DNA from: Corynebacterium kalidii
GTDB taxonomy: Bacteria > Actinomycetota > Actinomycetes > Mycobacteriales > Mycobacteriaceae
DNA: 64,000 nucleotides
Assembly (NCBI RefSeq): GCF_022869005.1
Contig: NZ_JALIEA010000012.1
Location: forward strand, 248,001-312,000
Reading direction: 5' to 3'
This document shows positions 11,113 to 18,728 of the stretch, piece after piece (within the stretch, counting starts at the first letter, position 1; each line of letters begins with the position of its first letter). The position numbers and the translations under genes were made by a program. Under the pieces are notes generated by a model. It made no database searches. It saw nothing but the letters and a program-made list of their open reading frames with translations, and was not told where the DNA came from.

Positions 11113-11270
11113 CAGGCTCTCTTTGTCCGCAGTGCGGCGTAGTTGGTGCAGCGTGAATCGACGGGGTGCTGCACGACCCCGGGGAAGTGTCGGGGAAAGC
11201 CCTGGTGTGACGGGCGCCACATCCTGGTGTGGTGGAGGTGTACAGACCATCCACGACGATCGGAGACCCG

Positions 11271-12728
11271 ATGAGCTCACCCCCAGCACAGACACCGTCC
11301 CCAGGGGCGCCGGCACCGGCCACGTCCTCCCCGGCGCGTCGCGACGCGACCTGGGACTCGCCCAGGCACCGCCGTACGGTCTACCTGATCCTGACCGTGG
11401 TCGCCGTGGCCATCCTCTTCGACGGCTACGACCTGGTGGTCTACGGTGCCGTCCTGCCGGACCTGCTCGCTGACCCGACCCAGATCGGCGCGTTGACCCC
11501 GTCGACGGCCGGTACCCTGGCGTCCTACGCGTTGATTGGAGTCCTGGTCGGCGCTTTGAGTGCCGGGGCGGTGGGGGACCGGGTCGGAAGACGGCGGGTG
11601 ATGCTCGTGGCCACGGTCTGGTTCTCCGTGGGCATGCTGGTGACCGCACTGGCCCAGTCCATGGTGGTGTTCGGGCTGTTGCGGTTCGTCACCGGCATCG
11701 GCGTCGGCATGATCGTGGCCACCGGTGGTGCGATCGTCGCGGAGTTCGCGCCCCGTGAACGCCGGAACCTCTTCAACGCGGTCACCTACTCGGGCATCCC
11801 CGCCGGTGGACTGATGGCGTCGGCACTGGCCATCGCCCTGCTGTCCGACATCGGGTGGCGCGGCCTGTTCATGATCGGTGCGGCCCCGCTGGTGATCCTG
11901 CTCCCGCTGGCGTGGGTCGCGCTCCCGGAGTCCCCGCAGTGGCTCGTGACGGTGGGACGTCGGGACGAGGCCAGGGCGGTCTGCGAGAAGTACGGCCTGC
12001 CGGTGCAGACGTTCGTCCCGGACCCCGAACCTGTCACAGAAGCTGCGACCGGTCCGGGTAGTGGTCCGGGTAGTGGTCCGGGTACCGGTCCGGGTGTCGG
12101 GCCGGGTGTCGGGCCGGAGGCCACCCGGCCCCGGGGCAAGGTCGGCTTCGTGGCGTTGTTCAGCACCCGGTACCTGGCGGGCACCGTCCTGATCGGTCTG
12201 ATGAGCTTCATCGGGCTGCTGCTGACGTACGGGCTGAACACCTGGCTTCCCCAGATCATGCAGGACAACGGTGCGGAGGCGGAAGGCTCTCTGCTGTTCC
12301 TGCTGGTGCTCAACGGCGGGGCGATCGTCGGGGTCCTCGTGGCGTCGGCGTTGGCCGACCGGCTCGGCGCGAAGGTGATCGTGGCCGCGACCTTCCTGCT
12401 GGCGGCGGTGTGCCTGGTCCTGCTGCCGGTGAGCCTCTCGCTGGGGGTGCTGTACCTGTTGGTCGCCCTGGCCGGGCTCGGCACGATCGGGACCCAGGTA
12501 CTGGTGTACGGCTTCACCGCGAACTACTTCGGCACCGAGGCCCGGGCGGCCGGTGTCGCCTGGTGCGCAGGGTTCGGACGTCTCGGCGGTATCCTCGGAC
12601 CGGTGATCGGCGGGGTGCTCATCGGGATGAACGCCGACCCGTCGACCTCGTTCTACATCTTCGCCGCCTTCGCCCTGGCGGGGTGCGTGTTCATGGCGTT
12701 GGTGCCGCGGTCCCCGGTGCGGTCCTGA
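11271..12728 (+). CDS. MFS transporter, aromatic acid:H+ symporter type
   Basis: Twelve-segment importer of 485 residues. TM1 carries FDGYDLVVYGAVLPDLL, the acidic DGYD signature of the AAHS group that takes up benzoate, 4-hydroxybenzoate and relatives. Loop 2-3 has GDRVGRRRVM. The ATG at 11271 has GGAGA seven bases upstream. The central cytoplasmic loop contains a Gly-Pro-rich insert encoded by a 12-base tandem repeat (12051-12117). Its likely role is to feed the ring-cleavage genes at the start of the window; this rests on family and proximity. It converges on mmuP with 19 bases between stops. Confidence 0.85.
   Translation: MSSPPAQTPSPGAPAPATSSPARRDATWDSPRHRRTVYLILTVVAVAILFDGYDLVVYGAVLPDLLADPTQIGALTPSTAGTLASYALIGVLVGALSAGAVGDRVGRRRVMLVATVWFSVGMLVTALAQSMVVFGLLRFVTGIGVGMIVATGGAIVAEFAPRERRNLFNAVTYSGIPAGGLMASALAIALLSDIGWRGLFMIGAAPLVILLPLAWVALPESPQWLVTVGRRDEARAVCEKYGLPVQTFVPDPEPVTEAATGPGSGPGSGPGTGPGVGPGVGPEATRPRGKVGFVALFSTRYLAGTVLIGLMSFIGLLLTYGLNTWLPQIMQDNGAEAEGSLLFLLVLNGGAIVGVLVASALADRLGAKVIVAATFLLAAVCLVLLPVSLSLGVLYLLVALAGLGTIGTQVLVYGFTANYFGTEARAAGVAWCAGFGRLGGILGPVIGGVLIGMNADPSTSFYIFAAFALAGCVFMALVPRSPVRS
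12051..12117 (+). repeat. 12-bp in-frame minisatellite (Gly-Pro linker)
   Basis: Five full copies and one partial copy of GGTCCGGGTAGT-like units, encoding repeated GPGS/GPGV in the central loop of the MFS transporter. The first two copies are identical and the later ones diverge. Copy number could vary without frameshift. Confidence 0.85.
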
Positions 12729-12747
12729 CCCCCTGCCGCCGGTGCGG

Positions 12748-14184
12748 TCAGTGCGTCGTGGGACGGAACACCCCGGCGCCGTGCCTCCACCGGTAGTACC
12801 CCAGGCAGACCAGGGTGAACGGTATCCCGAAGTACAGGGACGCCCGTTGGGACGGGTCGAATGCCACGCCGACCAGTGAGACCACCAACAGTACGAGCGC
12901 GGTGCCCGGCACCCAGGGGAACAGCGGTGAGCGGTAGGCGAGATCGTCGGGACGTCCTCCGCCGGCGACGAAACGTCGCCGGAAGGCGATCTGGGACGCG
13001 GCGATCGCGATCCACACGGCGACGACAGCGAAGCCGGCGACCGATACCAGCGCCAGGAAGAGACTCCCCGGTGCGATCACACTGGACATCAGGGACGCCA
13101 GGCCACCCAGCATCGACACGCACAACGCGAGCATCGGGATCCCGCGTGCGGTCGTACGGGCCAGTGCCTTGGGCGCCTGCCCCTCGGACGCCAGTGAGTG
13201 CAGCATCCGGGTGCAGGAGAACAAACCGGAGTTGCCGGCGGAGAGCAGGGCGGTGATGATCACGAAATTCATCACGTCCGCCATTCCCGGGATCCCGACA
13301 ACGTCGAAGACGGTGACGAAGGGGCTTTCGTCCAGGCCGGCGGAGGAGTACGGGATGACCGCAGCGATGACGGCGATCGCCCCGATGAAGAAGACGGTCA
13401 GGCGGAGCACCGCGGTCCGGATGGCCCGCGGGATCGTCGTCTCCGGGTCTTTCGTCTCTCCGGCGGCGACCCCGATCAGCTCGGTACCGGAGAAGGCGTA
13501 GAACACCGCCAGGGTGGTGATCAGGATGCCGCCGATCCCGGTGGGCAGCAGCCCGTCGGGTGTGTCGAAGTTGCCCAGTCCGATGGCGCCGCCGTCGGTG
13601 AGCGGGTTGATGCCGATGACGGAGGCGGCGCCGACAACGATGAGCGCCACGACGGCGACGACCTTGACCAGGGACAACCAGAACTCGGATTCGCCGAAGA
13701 CCCGCGAGGAGACCGCGTTGAGGCTGAACAGGACGGTGGCGAAGACCGCACACCACACCCACACCGGGATGTCGGGGAACCACCGTCGCATCAGGATCCC
13801 GATGGCTGTGAATTCACTGCCCAGCGCCACCGCCCAACACATCCAGTACAACCATGCGGTCGTGAAACCCCAGGCCGGGCCGAGGTTCCGGGTCGCGTAC
13901 ACGTGGAAACCGCCGGACACTGGGTAGACCACGGCGAGCTCGCCGAGACAGGTCATCACCAGCCAGGCGACCAGGGCACCGATCCCGTAGGCGATCACGG
14001 CACCGAGCGGGCCGGCCTGGTCGATGGTGTATCCGGACGAGACGAAGAGCCCCGAGCCGATCACCCCGCCCAGCGCGATCATCACCAGGTGGCGGGAGGC
14101 CATCGTGCGTTTAAGGGAGGAGCTCCCCGGTGGTGCGGAATGCGCGGTGGCGGCACCGGTGGCGTGCTCGGCGGGTACGGTCAT
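12748..14184 (-). CDS. mmuP: S-methylmethionine permease MmuP-like
   Basis: 478-residue APC permease with 12 predicted membrane segments. It matches remembered E. coli MmuP closely along its length, for example HLVMIALGGVIGSGLF, CLGELAVVYPVSG, FAFSGTELIGVAAGE-like and FAVVAVWIAIAASQ segments. The divergent neighbour is a homocysteine S-methyltransferase, the same pair as E. coli mmuPM, which supports S-methylmethionine uptake. The ATG at 14184 lies 7 bases after a TACAGT -10 box on the minus strand with no ribosome site, so the transcript is probably leaderless. Longer readings would overlap mmuM. Confidence 0.85.
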   Translation of the reverse strand: MTVPAEHATGAATAHSAPPGSSSLKRTMASRHLVMIALGGVIGSGLFVSSGYTIDQAGPLGAVIAYGIGALVAWLVMTCLGELAVVYPVSGGFHVYATRNLGPAWGFTTAWLYWMCWAVALGSEFTAIGILMRRWFPDIPVWVWCAVFATVLFSLNAVSSRVFGESEFWLSLVKVVAVVALIVVGAASVIGINPLTDGGAIGLGNFDTPDGLLPTGIGGILITTLAVFYAFSGTELIGVAAGETKDPETTIPRAIRTAVLRLTVFFIGAIAVIAAVIPYSSAGLDESPFVTVFDVVGIPGMADVMNFVIITALLSAGNSGLFSCTRMLHSLASEGQAPKALARTTARGIPMLALCVSMLGGLASLMSSVIAPGSLFLALVSVAGFAVVAVWIAIAASQIAFRRRFVAGGGRPDDLAYRSPLFPWVPGTALVLLVVSLVGVAFDPSQRASLYFGIPFTLVCLGYYRWRHGAGVFRPTTH

Positions 14185-14191
14185 GGCAGAT

Positions 14192-14213
14192 ACTGTACTG
14201 CTCCGTCTACAGT
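14192..14213. promoter_or_regulatory. Divergent leaderless promoters of mmuP and mmuM with an imperfect McbR-like site
   Basis: On the plus strand TACAGT (14208-14213) is followed by 7 bases and the mmuM ATG. On the minus strand TACAGT (complement of 14192-14197) is followed by 7 bases and the mmuP ATG. Between and over them TGTAC-N6-GTCTA (14194-14209) matches the McbR operator TAGAC-N6-GTCTA at 8 of 10 positions. A repressor there would block both promoters. Confidence 0.5.
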
Positions 14214-14220
14214 GGTCCGG

Positions 14221-15126
14221 ATGACAGACCCCTCTCTTCCGTGCCTCATCCTCGACGGCGGTCTCGGCACCCACCTGGCCGACCGTGGCAACGACGTCAC
14301 CGGTTCCCTGTGGTCGGCGCAGATCCTGCGCGACGACCCGTCCGAGATCGTCGCCGCACACCGTGATTTCTTCGCCGCCGGTGCCGACGTCGCCACGACG
14401 TGCTCCTACGAGGTGACCGTCGGCGGTCTCCTCCACGCTGGGGTGCCGACCGCCGAGGTGGAGGACGTGGCCGAGTCGCTGCTGCGACAGAGCGTGCAGC
14501 TCGCGGTGCACGCGGCGGACGGCGACCACGTCATCGCCGCGTCAGTCGGTCCCTACGGTGCCGGACCGGGGCAGGGGACCGAGTACGACGGCGCGTACGG
14601 GCTGACGGCCGCGCAGTTGGCGGCGTGGCACCGCCGCCGTATCGGGATCCTCGCGGACACCGGGGCAGACCTCCTTTTCGCCGAGACCGTCCCGTCCGTC
14701 CTGGAGGTGGAGGCGCTGGCGGGCGAACTCGACCGCGCCGGGCGACCCGCCGTGCTGAGCGTGACCGTCACCCCCGGGGACGGCCGGATGCTGAGCGACG
14801 GGACGGACCTGCAGGAGGTCGCCGCGATCGTCTCGGGGTCGACCTCGATCCGTGCAGTGGGGGTGAACTGCGGCTCGGTGGCGGACGTCCTGGCCGGGGT
14901 GCGCAGGCTGGCTGAATTCACCGACCTTCCACTGGCCGCCTACCCGAACAGCGGTGAACGGTGGGACCACGTGAACCGCGTCTGGGTGCCGCGGGAGACC
15001 GGCGGACTCGGGCTCATTGACGCCGTCCCGGACTTCCTCGAGGCCGGCGTCCACCTGCTCGGTGGGTGCTGCCGGGTGACGCCGCGGGAGATCACCGCGA
15101 TCCGGGAGCGCATCGCCGACGCCTGA
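14221..15126 (+). CDS. mmuM: Homocysteine S-methyltransferase
   Basis: Transfers a methyl group from S-methylmethionine (or S-adenosylmethionine) to homocysteine, making methionine; zinc-dependent and cytosolic. The 301 residues form one TIM barrel. The zinc ligands are Cys 217 in GVNCGS and Cys 283-284 in GGCCRVTP, and LDGGLGTHL is the family opening. The ATG at 14221 follows a -10 box by 7 bases. The frame is open far upstream, but that stretch is antisense to mmuP. Divergent mmuP supplies the methyl donor. Confidence 0.92.
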   Translation: MTDPSLPCLILDGGLGTHLADRGNDVTGSLWSAQILRDDPSEIVAAHRDFFAAGADVATTCSYEVTVGGLLHAGVPTAEVEDVAESLLRQSVQLAVHAADGDHVIAASVGPYGAGPGQGTEYDGAYGLTAAQLAAWHRRRIGILADTGADLLFAETVPSVLEVEALAGELDRAGRPAVLSVTVTPGDGRMLSDGTDLQEVAAIVSGSTSIRAVGVNCGSVADVLAGVRRLAEFTDLPLAAYPNSGERWDHVNRVWVPRETGGLGLIDAVPDFLEAGVHLLGGCCRVTPREITAIRERIADA

Positions 15127-15167
15127 CATGGGTCCCGTCGCCACGTCGATTCACGGGGCGGCCGGGA

Positions 15168-15334
15168 CGGGAGCTCAGCGAGCACGCCGACCGGGCGGGA
15201 CGTCACCTCACCGTCTTCCAGAACCGGCGCTGGCCTCGGCGATCTACGGCACCGGCCTGCTGCCGGTCGCCCCGGCGGACTCCGTCCGGGTGCTCGAGAT
15301 CATCGAGCAGGCCGTCGCCAAGGCCTCGTCGTAG
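15168..15334 (+). pseudogene. Relic of a Gfo/Idh/MocA-family oxidoreductase
   Basis: Two short pieces of one family lie side by side in different frames. Bases 15168-15235 read ELSEHADRAGRHLTVFQNRRW, which corresponds to the middle of the Rossmann domain (the VFQNRRW signature). From about 15233, in another frame, the sequence reads AIYGTGLLPVAPADSVRVLE and then IIEQAVAKASS and a stop, which corresponds to the extreme C terminus. The N terminus and some 200 central residues are gone. It lies just behind mmuM. No function is expected. Confidence 0.65.
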
Positions 15335-15396
15335 CTGGTGACGCTGGACGGGATGTGGTGCGTGGCATGAGCGTAGGAACAGATTAATCTGTGAGT

Positions 15397-15402
15397 TATA
15401 CT
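15397..15402 (+). promoter_or_regulatory. -10 box of a probably leaderless amidase transcript
   Basis: TATACT at 15397-15402 is 6 bases before the ATG at 15409. There is no ribosome site. The -10 overlaps the alternative GTG start at 15391, which argues against that start. Confidence 0.5.
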
Positions 15403-15408
15403 CTCCAC

Positions 15409-16239
15409 ATGCTGTCTTCTTTCCCGGGTGGCCGTTCCCGCCGTGTCGTCTCCGCCGCACTCGTGGCCCTCGTCGCGGTGACCGTCGGGCCGGTGGCCAC
15501 GGCGCAGGCGCAGTCGTCGTCGCTGCCGGGGTCGTCCGTCGGTGGTGGCGCCGGCGGGACGCAGTGTGTCGTCGCCCTGGATCCCGGACACAATGCCGTG
15601 GACACCGACGAGTTCGACCCGGCCACCGGTGTCCGCATGATCGACTACCCCAACGGCGTGGAGAACGCCGAGGCCTACGAGATCGTCCGTGCCGTCGAGT
15701 CGCGGTTGTCGCTGGCGGGGATCGGCACCGTGGTGCTGAAGAACTCCGTCGACGAGGACGTGACGTACCGTGAGCGGGTCGACCGGGCGGCCGACGCAGG
15801 GGCGTTCCTGGGCGTGTCCGTCCACACGACCCCTGGTGCGGACCAGTCGGCGGTCTTCCCGCAGCGCCAGGGCGGGTACCGGGCGGGGACGGACGCCGCC
15901 GGAGAACCACGCAAGGTGGCCTTCGACAACGCGGCGACGGCTGCGGAATCGGAGCGGCTGTCGGGCATCGTGGCAGGTGCCCGCTCGGTGGTCGAGGGTG
16001 GCGCGGTGCCGGTGCGCGACAACTCGTTCGCGGGGCGTGACCCGCTGTGGGAGGGCAATCTCCCGGTGATCTCCCTGATCGCGGACACCCCGTGGGTCTA
16101 CAACGAGTTCGGCAGCGACACCGGCGGGGGAGCGCACGGGCTCACCGGCGCTGAGAAGGCGCGGTACATCAACGGCCTGTCGGCAGGGCTGATTGCCGCG
16201 GCGGCCACGTCCCCGGCGTGTACCCGGCTGGGGAGCTGA
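15409..16239 (+). CDS. Secreted N-acetylmuramoyl-L-alanine amidase (Amidase_3)
   Basis: Zinc amidase that cleaves the bond between muramic acid and L-Ala in peptidoglycan. A Sec signal peptide (Arg-rich n-region, hydrophobic VVSAALVALVAVTVG, AQA cleavage region near residue 36) is followed by the catalytic domain. Metal and catalytic residues are visible: His in ALDPGHN, Glu in GVENAEAY, His in GVSVHTT, Glu in WVYNEFGS. The 276-residue size and layout resemble the mycobacterial Rv3717-type amidase. The ATG at 15409 is preferred to a GTG at 15391 because a TATACT -10 box overlaps the latter. Confidence 0.88.
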   Translation: MLSSFPGGRSRRVVSAALVALVAVTVGPVATAQAQSSSLPGSSVGGGAGGTQCVVALDPGHNAVDTDEFDPATGVRMIDYPNGVENAEAYEIVRAVESRLSLAGIGTVVLKNSVDEDVTYRERVDRAADAGAFLGVSVHTTPGADQSAVFPQRQGGYRAGTDAAGEPRKVAFDNAATAAESERLSGIVAGARSVVEGGAVPVRDNSFAGRDPLWEGNLPVISLIADTPWVYNEFGSDTGGGAHGLTGAEKARYINGLSAGLIAAAATSPACTRLGS

Positions 16240-16300
16240 CGCTTCGGGCTTCTGGTGCTCTCTTTCGCAACTTCCTTCCGTGGGCCGGGTGATAACCACA

Positions 16301-16316
16301 TAGACAGAGTGGTCTA
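16301..16316. promoter_or_regulatory. McbR-type operator
   Basis: TAGAC (16301-16305), six bases, GTCTA (16312-16316): a perfect match to the binding site TAGAC-N6-GTCTA of McbR, the methionine and cysteine biosynthesis repressor of Corynebacterium. It lies 45 bases before the metQ start codon. TCTATTCTGGTATG just downstream may contain the -10. Confidence 0.75.
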
Positions 16317-16360
16317 TTCTGGTATGTGGACGACGTTTCACACACCACGAGGAGAACATC

Positions 16361-17203
16361 ATGAGAACCATCGCACACCGGGTCTCACGCAGCGTCGGCG
16401 CCGCAGCGGTTGCGGCGACACTCACCGTCAGTCTTGCGGCCTGCGTCGACGACAGCTCACAGCAAGAGGTGGGCACCATCCGGGTCGGCACGTCGCCCGG
16501 GCCTTACAGTGAGCTTTTCCGTGAGGGGATCGTCCCGATCCTCGAGGACGACGGATACGACGTCACTTTCGACGACTACACTGAACTCCAGCAGGCGGAA
16601 ATCGCACTGCAGGAGGGGAGCGTCGACATCAACGTCGACCAGCACACCGCCTACATGGAGGCGTTCAACCGGGATGCAGGGGCGGATCTCGTGTCGATCA
16701 CGCCAATTCCCACTGTCCCCGCCGGCTTGTACTCGTCGGCCCATGGCAGCCTTGAGGATGTCGCTGACGGTCAGACCGTCTCTATCCCGGAGGATCCGTC
16801 GAACGCCTCGCGCGCCTACCGGATCCTCGCCCAGGCAGGCTGGCTGACGATGAAGGACGGTGCGGACGACACCGAGCTCACTGCAGAAGACATCGCGGAC
16901 AACCCGCATGACCTGGACATCAGAACCCTGGACTCGGCGTTCATCCCCCGGGGGCTCGACGACGTGGACTGGGCGGTCATTCCCGGTTCCATGGCGTACG
17001 CCTCGGGCGTGGACCAGAACCTCCAGCTGTTCCAGGAGGAACTGCTCCCCGAACTCGAGCTCGTCGCCGTGGTGAGAAGCGAGGACGCGGATTCGGAGTG
17101 GGCCGACGATGTTGCCGCAGCCTATCGGTCCGGCGAGTTCGCGGAGTACCTGGAGAGCCGTGGTGAAGGGGGCTACTGGGTTGTTCCCGAGGCATTGAAG
17201 TGA
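16361..17203 (+). CDS. metQ: MetQ/NlpA-family substrate-binding lipoprotein
   Basis: Binding protein for methionine uptake by an ABC transporter, anchored in the outer leaflet of the cytoplasmic membrane. A signal peptide with lipobox SLAAC (Cys at about residue 28) is followed by the NlpA fold, including RVGTSPGPYSELF near the start and the conserved VDINVDQHTAYMEAFN and IPEDPSNASRAYRIL segments. Length is 280 residues. No metN or metI lies beside it, so it is an orphan or works with a transporter elsewhere. The perfect McbR-type operator upstream independently supports a methionine role. Its codon use is less GC-rich than its neighbours'. Confidence 0.88.
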   Translation: MRTIAHRVSRSVGAAAVAATLTVSLAACVDDSSQQEVGTIRVGTSPGPYSELFREGIVPILEDDGYDVTFDDYTELQQAEIALQEGSVDINVDQHTAYMEAFNRDAGADLVSITPIPTVPAGLYSSAHGSLEDVADGQTVSIPEDPSNASRAYRILAQAGWLTMKDGADDTELTAEDIADNPHDLDIRTLDSAFIPRGLDDVDWAVIPGSMAYASGVDQNLQLFQEELLPELELVAVVRSEDADSEWADDVAAAYRSGEFAEYLESRGEGGYWVVPEALK

Positions 17204-17356
17204 CCGGCCCTGCATCCGACGCCGTCCTGCTCAGGAAGACATCAGTGTCCTCATCCTGGATCCGTGCCAGGAGGAACGCGACGTAGATGCCCTCGAGGAT
17301 TTCGATTCGCCCCTCTGTGCCTACGCTCGCCTGGTAGACAGTTTCCTGTGAGGAGA

Positions 17357-18304
17357 ATGCGATACTCGGAGAACGCCCGAGCCAGAATCAATGTCAGACT
17401 CGCACCGGCCGTCATTGCGGTACCAGCAGGCCTTCTTTCCGGGTGCACCTCCGGCGAGGAGGCCCCGACGCCGACGTTCGCGGAACAGGTCACGGCCACG
17501 ACCGTTGTGGAGGGCGCCGGTGTCGAGGACGTCGACCCCGCCGACTACATACTCAACGGCAACGTGGTCTTCGACTACCGGACCGGGGGAGACGAGACCG
17601 GACTCTGCATCATCGAGGCTGACGACGCCAATCCCGATGCGGTGACCTGCACCGGTACGGCCCCCGACGAGGCCCCGGATATCGAGGTTCCCCCGTTCGA
17701 GCAGCAGCGTCCGGGAGCCGCGAGGATCACCGACGAGGGGATCACCTACACCCTGGTCGAGGGGGTCCCGCCGGCGCCGGGTGCTCTGGAGCCCGACCAG
17801 CGGATCACGGTCGGGGACGCCACCTGCGAGATGGGCGGGAACCGGGAGCTGAGCTGTGCTGTCGGTGAGACAGTCCTGACCGTCAGTGGAGAAGACCGGA
17901 CGATGACACTCACCGGCGACGTCCTCGACGACGAATACCACGTGGACCCCAGTGCCCCGGCGCTCACCGCAGGTCAGGTTGCCCCTCCGGCCGGCATCGA
18001 CGGAGACTACAGTGACACCGACGAGCCCGTGGCGGCGGGAACGATGTGCGGAGCCGCGTCCGGGAACACCCTCGTCAAGGTCAGGGAAGGGTCTGTGTCG
18101 TGTCTCGACGCTCAGGAGGTCATCGACGACTACCGTGAGCGGCGCGACGCCGAATGCGGTGGCAACACGCTGGCGATGCGGATGGGGGAGTGGGACTGCT
18201 CGAGTCCCACCGCCCGACGCAGTGCCCAGCTCGATGCCGCGGAAATCTGCTACGGCCCGTCAGGCACCGTCATCGCGACTCCCGCAGGATCCGGACAGCT
18301 GTAG
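17357..18304 (+). CDS. Putative lipoprotein of unknown function
   Basis: 315 residues. The N terminus has basic residues, a short hydrophobic stretch (LAPAVIAVPAGLL) and the lipobox LLSGC, so it is probably a lipid-anchored surface protein. The rest is acidic, with at least eight Cys that could pair outside the cell (for example TGLCIIEAD, DATCEMGG, AGTMCGAAS). I recognise no domain. ATG 17357 is chosen for the AGGAGA at 17351-17356, though the spacing is short; a longer N-terminal reading from 17264 is Arg-rich and unlikely. Its 3' end overlaps the convergent helix-hairpin-helix gene by 35 bases. Confidence 0.7.
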   Translation: MRYSENARARINVRLAPAVIAVPAGLLSGCTSGEEAPTPTFAEQVTATTVVEGAGVEDVDPADYILNGNVVFDYRTGGDETGLCIIEADDANPDAVTCTGTAPDEAPDIEVPPFEQQRPGAARITDEGITYTLVEGVPPAPGALEPDQRITVGDATCEMGGNRELSCAVGETVLTVSGEDRTMTLTGDVLDDEYHVDPSAPALTAGQVAPPAGIDGDYSDTDEPVAAGTMCGAASGNTLVKVREGSVSCLDAQEVIDDYRERRDAECGGNTLAMRMGEWDCSSPTARRSAQLDAAEICYGPSGTVIATPAGSGQL

Positions 18305-18707
18305 GCCCCACCCCGTGCCAGGACGCCAGTGTCTCCTCGGTGATCCCGTCGAGGTCGGCGAGGCAGGTGATACCCCGTTCCACCAGGGCCCGGGTCGCCG
18401 GGGTCCCGATGCTCTTCGGCAGATCACCGACCTCACCGGCGACGGCCTCCTCGGCCGCACGTAGCCGTGCCGTCAGACTCTCCGGGGCCGCGGCGTACCA
18501 GGCTTGGCGCACCAGGGCGTTGGACTCCATCCCGTTGATCCCGGCCAGCGCCACGTCCTGCCGGCCTGGGATCCGGAGATCCGCGTCCGGGGTCACGACG
18601 GCGACGACCGCCCCCGCCACGGAGTAGGTCCGTTGCCTCCCTTCCACGGCCTCGTCGACCCCGGGGAGGGCGAGGGCGGCTTTACGGATCTGTGCTGGAG
18701 TCGTCAC
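18270..18707 (-). CDS. Small protein with C-terminal helix-hairpin-helix motif
   Basis: 145 residues. The N-terminal part (MTTPAQIRKAALALPGVDEA and the segment after it) resembles the MmcQ/YjbR or DUF1801-like alpha/beta fold. The C terminus (about 100-145, LADLDGITEETLASWHGVGP) is a helix-hairpin-helix, usually non-specific DNA binding. Starts with GTG at 18707, 7 bases after a TAGTCT box and without a ribosome site. Converges on the lipoprotein gene with a 35-base overlap of coding ends, so transcription of one could affect the other. Function unknown. Confidence 0.72.
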   Translation of the reverse strand: MTTPAQIRKAALALPGVDEAVEGRQRTYSVAGAVVAVVTPDADLRIPGRQDVALAGINGMESNALVRQAWYAAAPESLTARLRAAEEAVAGEVGDLPKSIGTPATRALVERGITCLADLDGITEETLASWHGVGPTAVRILRESR

Positions 18708-18714
18708 AGCCCCG

Positions 18715-18720
18715 AGACTA
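18715..18720 (-). promoter_or_regulatory. -10 box of the helix-hairpin-helix gene
   Basis: TAGTCT (complement of 18715-18720), 7 bases, then the GTG at 18707. No ribosome site. Leaderless candidate with a GTG start. Confidence 0.45.
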
Positions 18721-18728
18721 CCGCGGTG

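Noticed and set aside
13198..14220. Long open frame running in front of mmuM on the plus strand
   Set aside because: It is antisense to mmuP, and its Asp/Gly/His-rich translation is typical of the reverse complement of a GC-rich membrane protein gene. mmuM homology begins at the ATG at 14221.
17330..17350. TAGAC half-site before the lipoprotein at 17357
   Set aside because: The partner half is CTGTG, not GTCTA, so it does not meet the McbR consensus.
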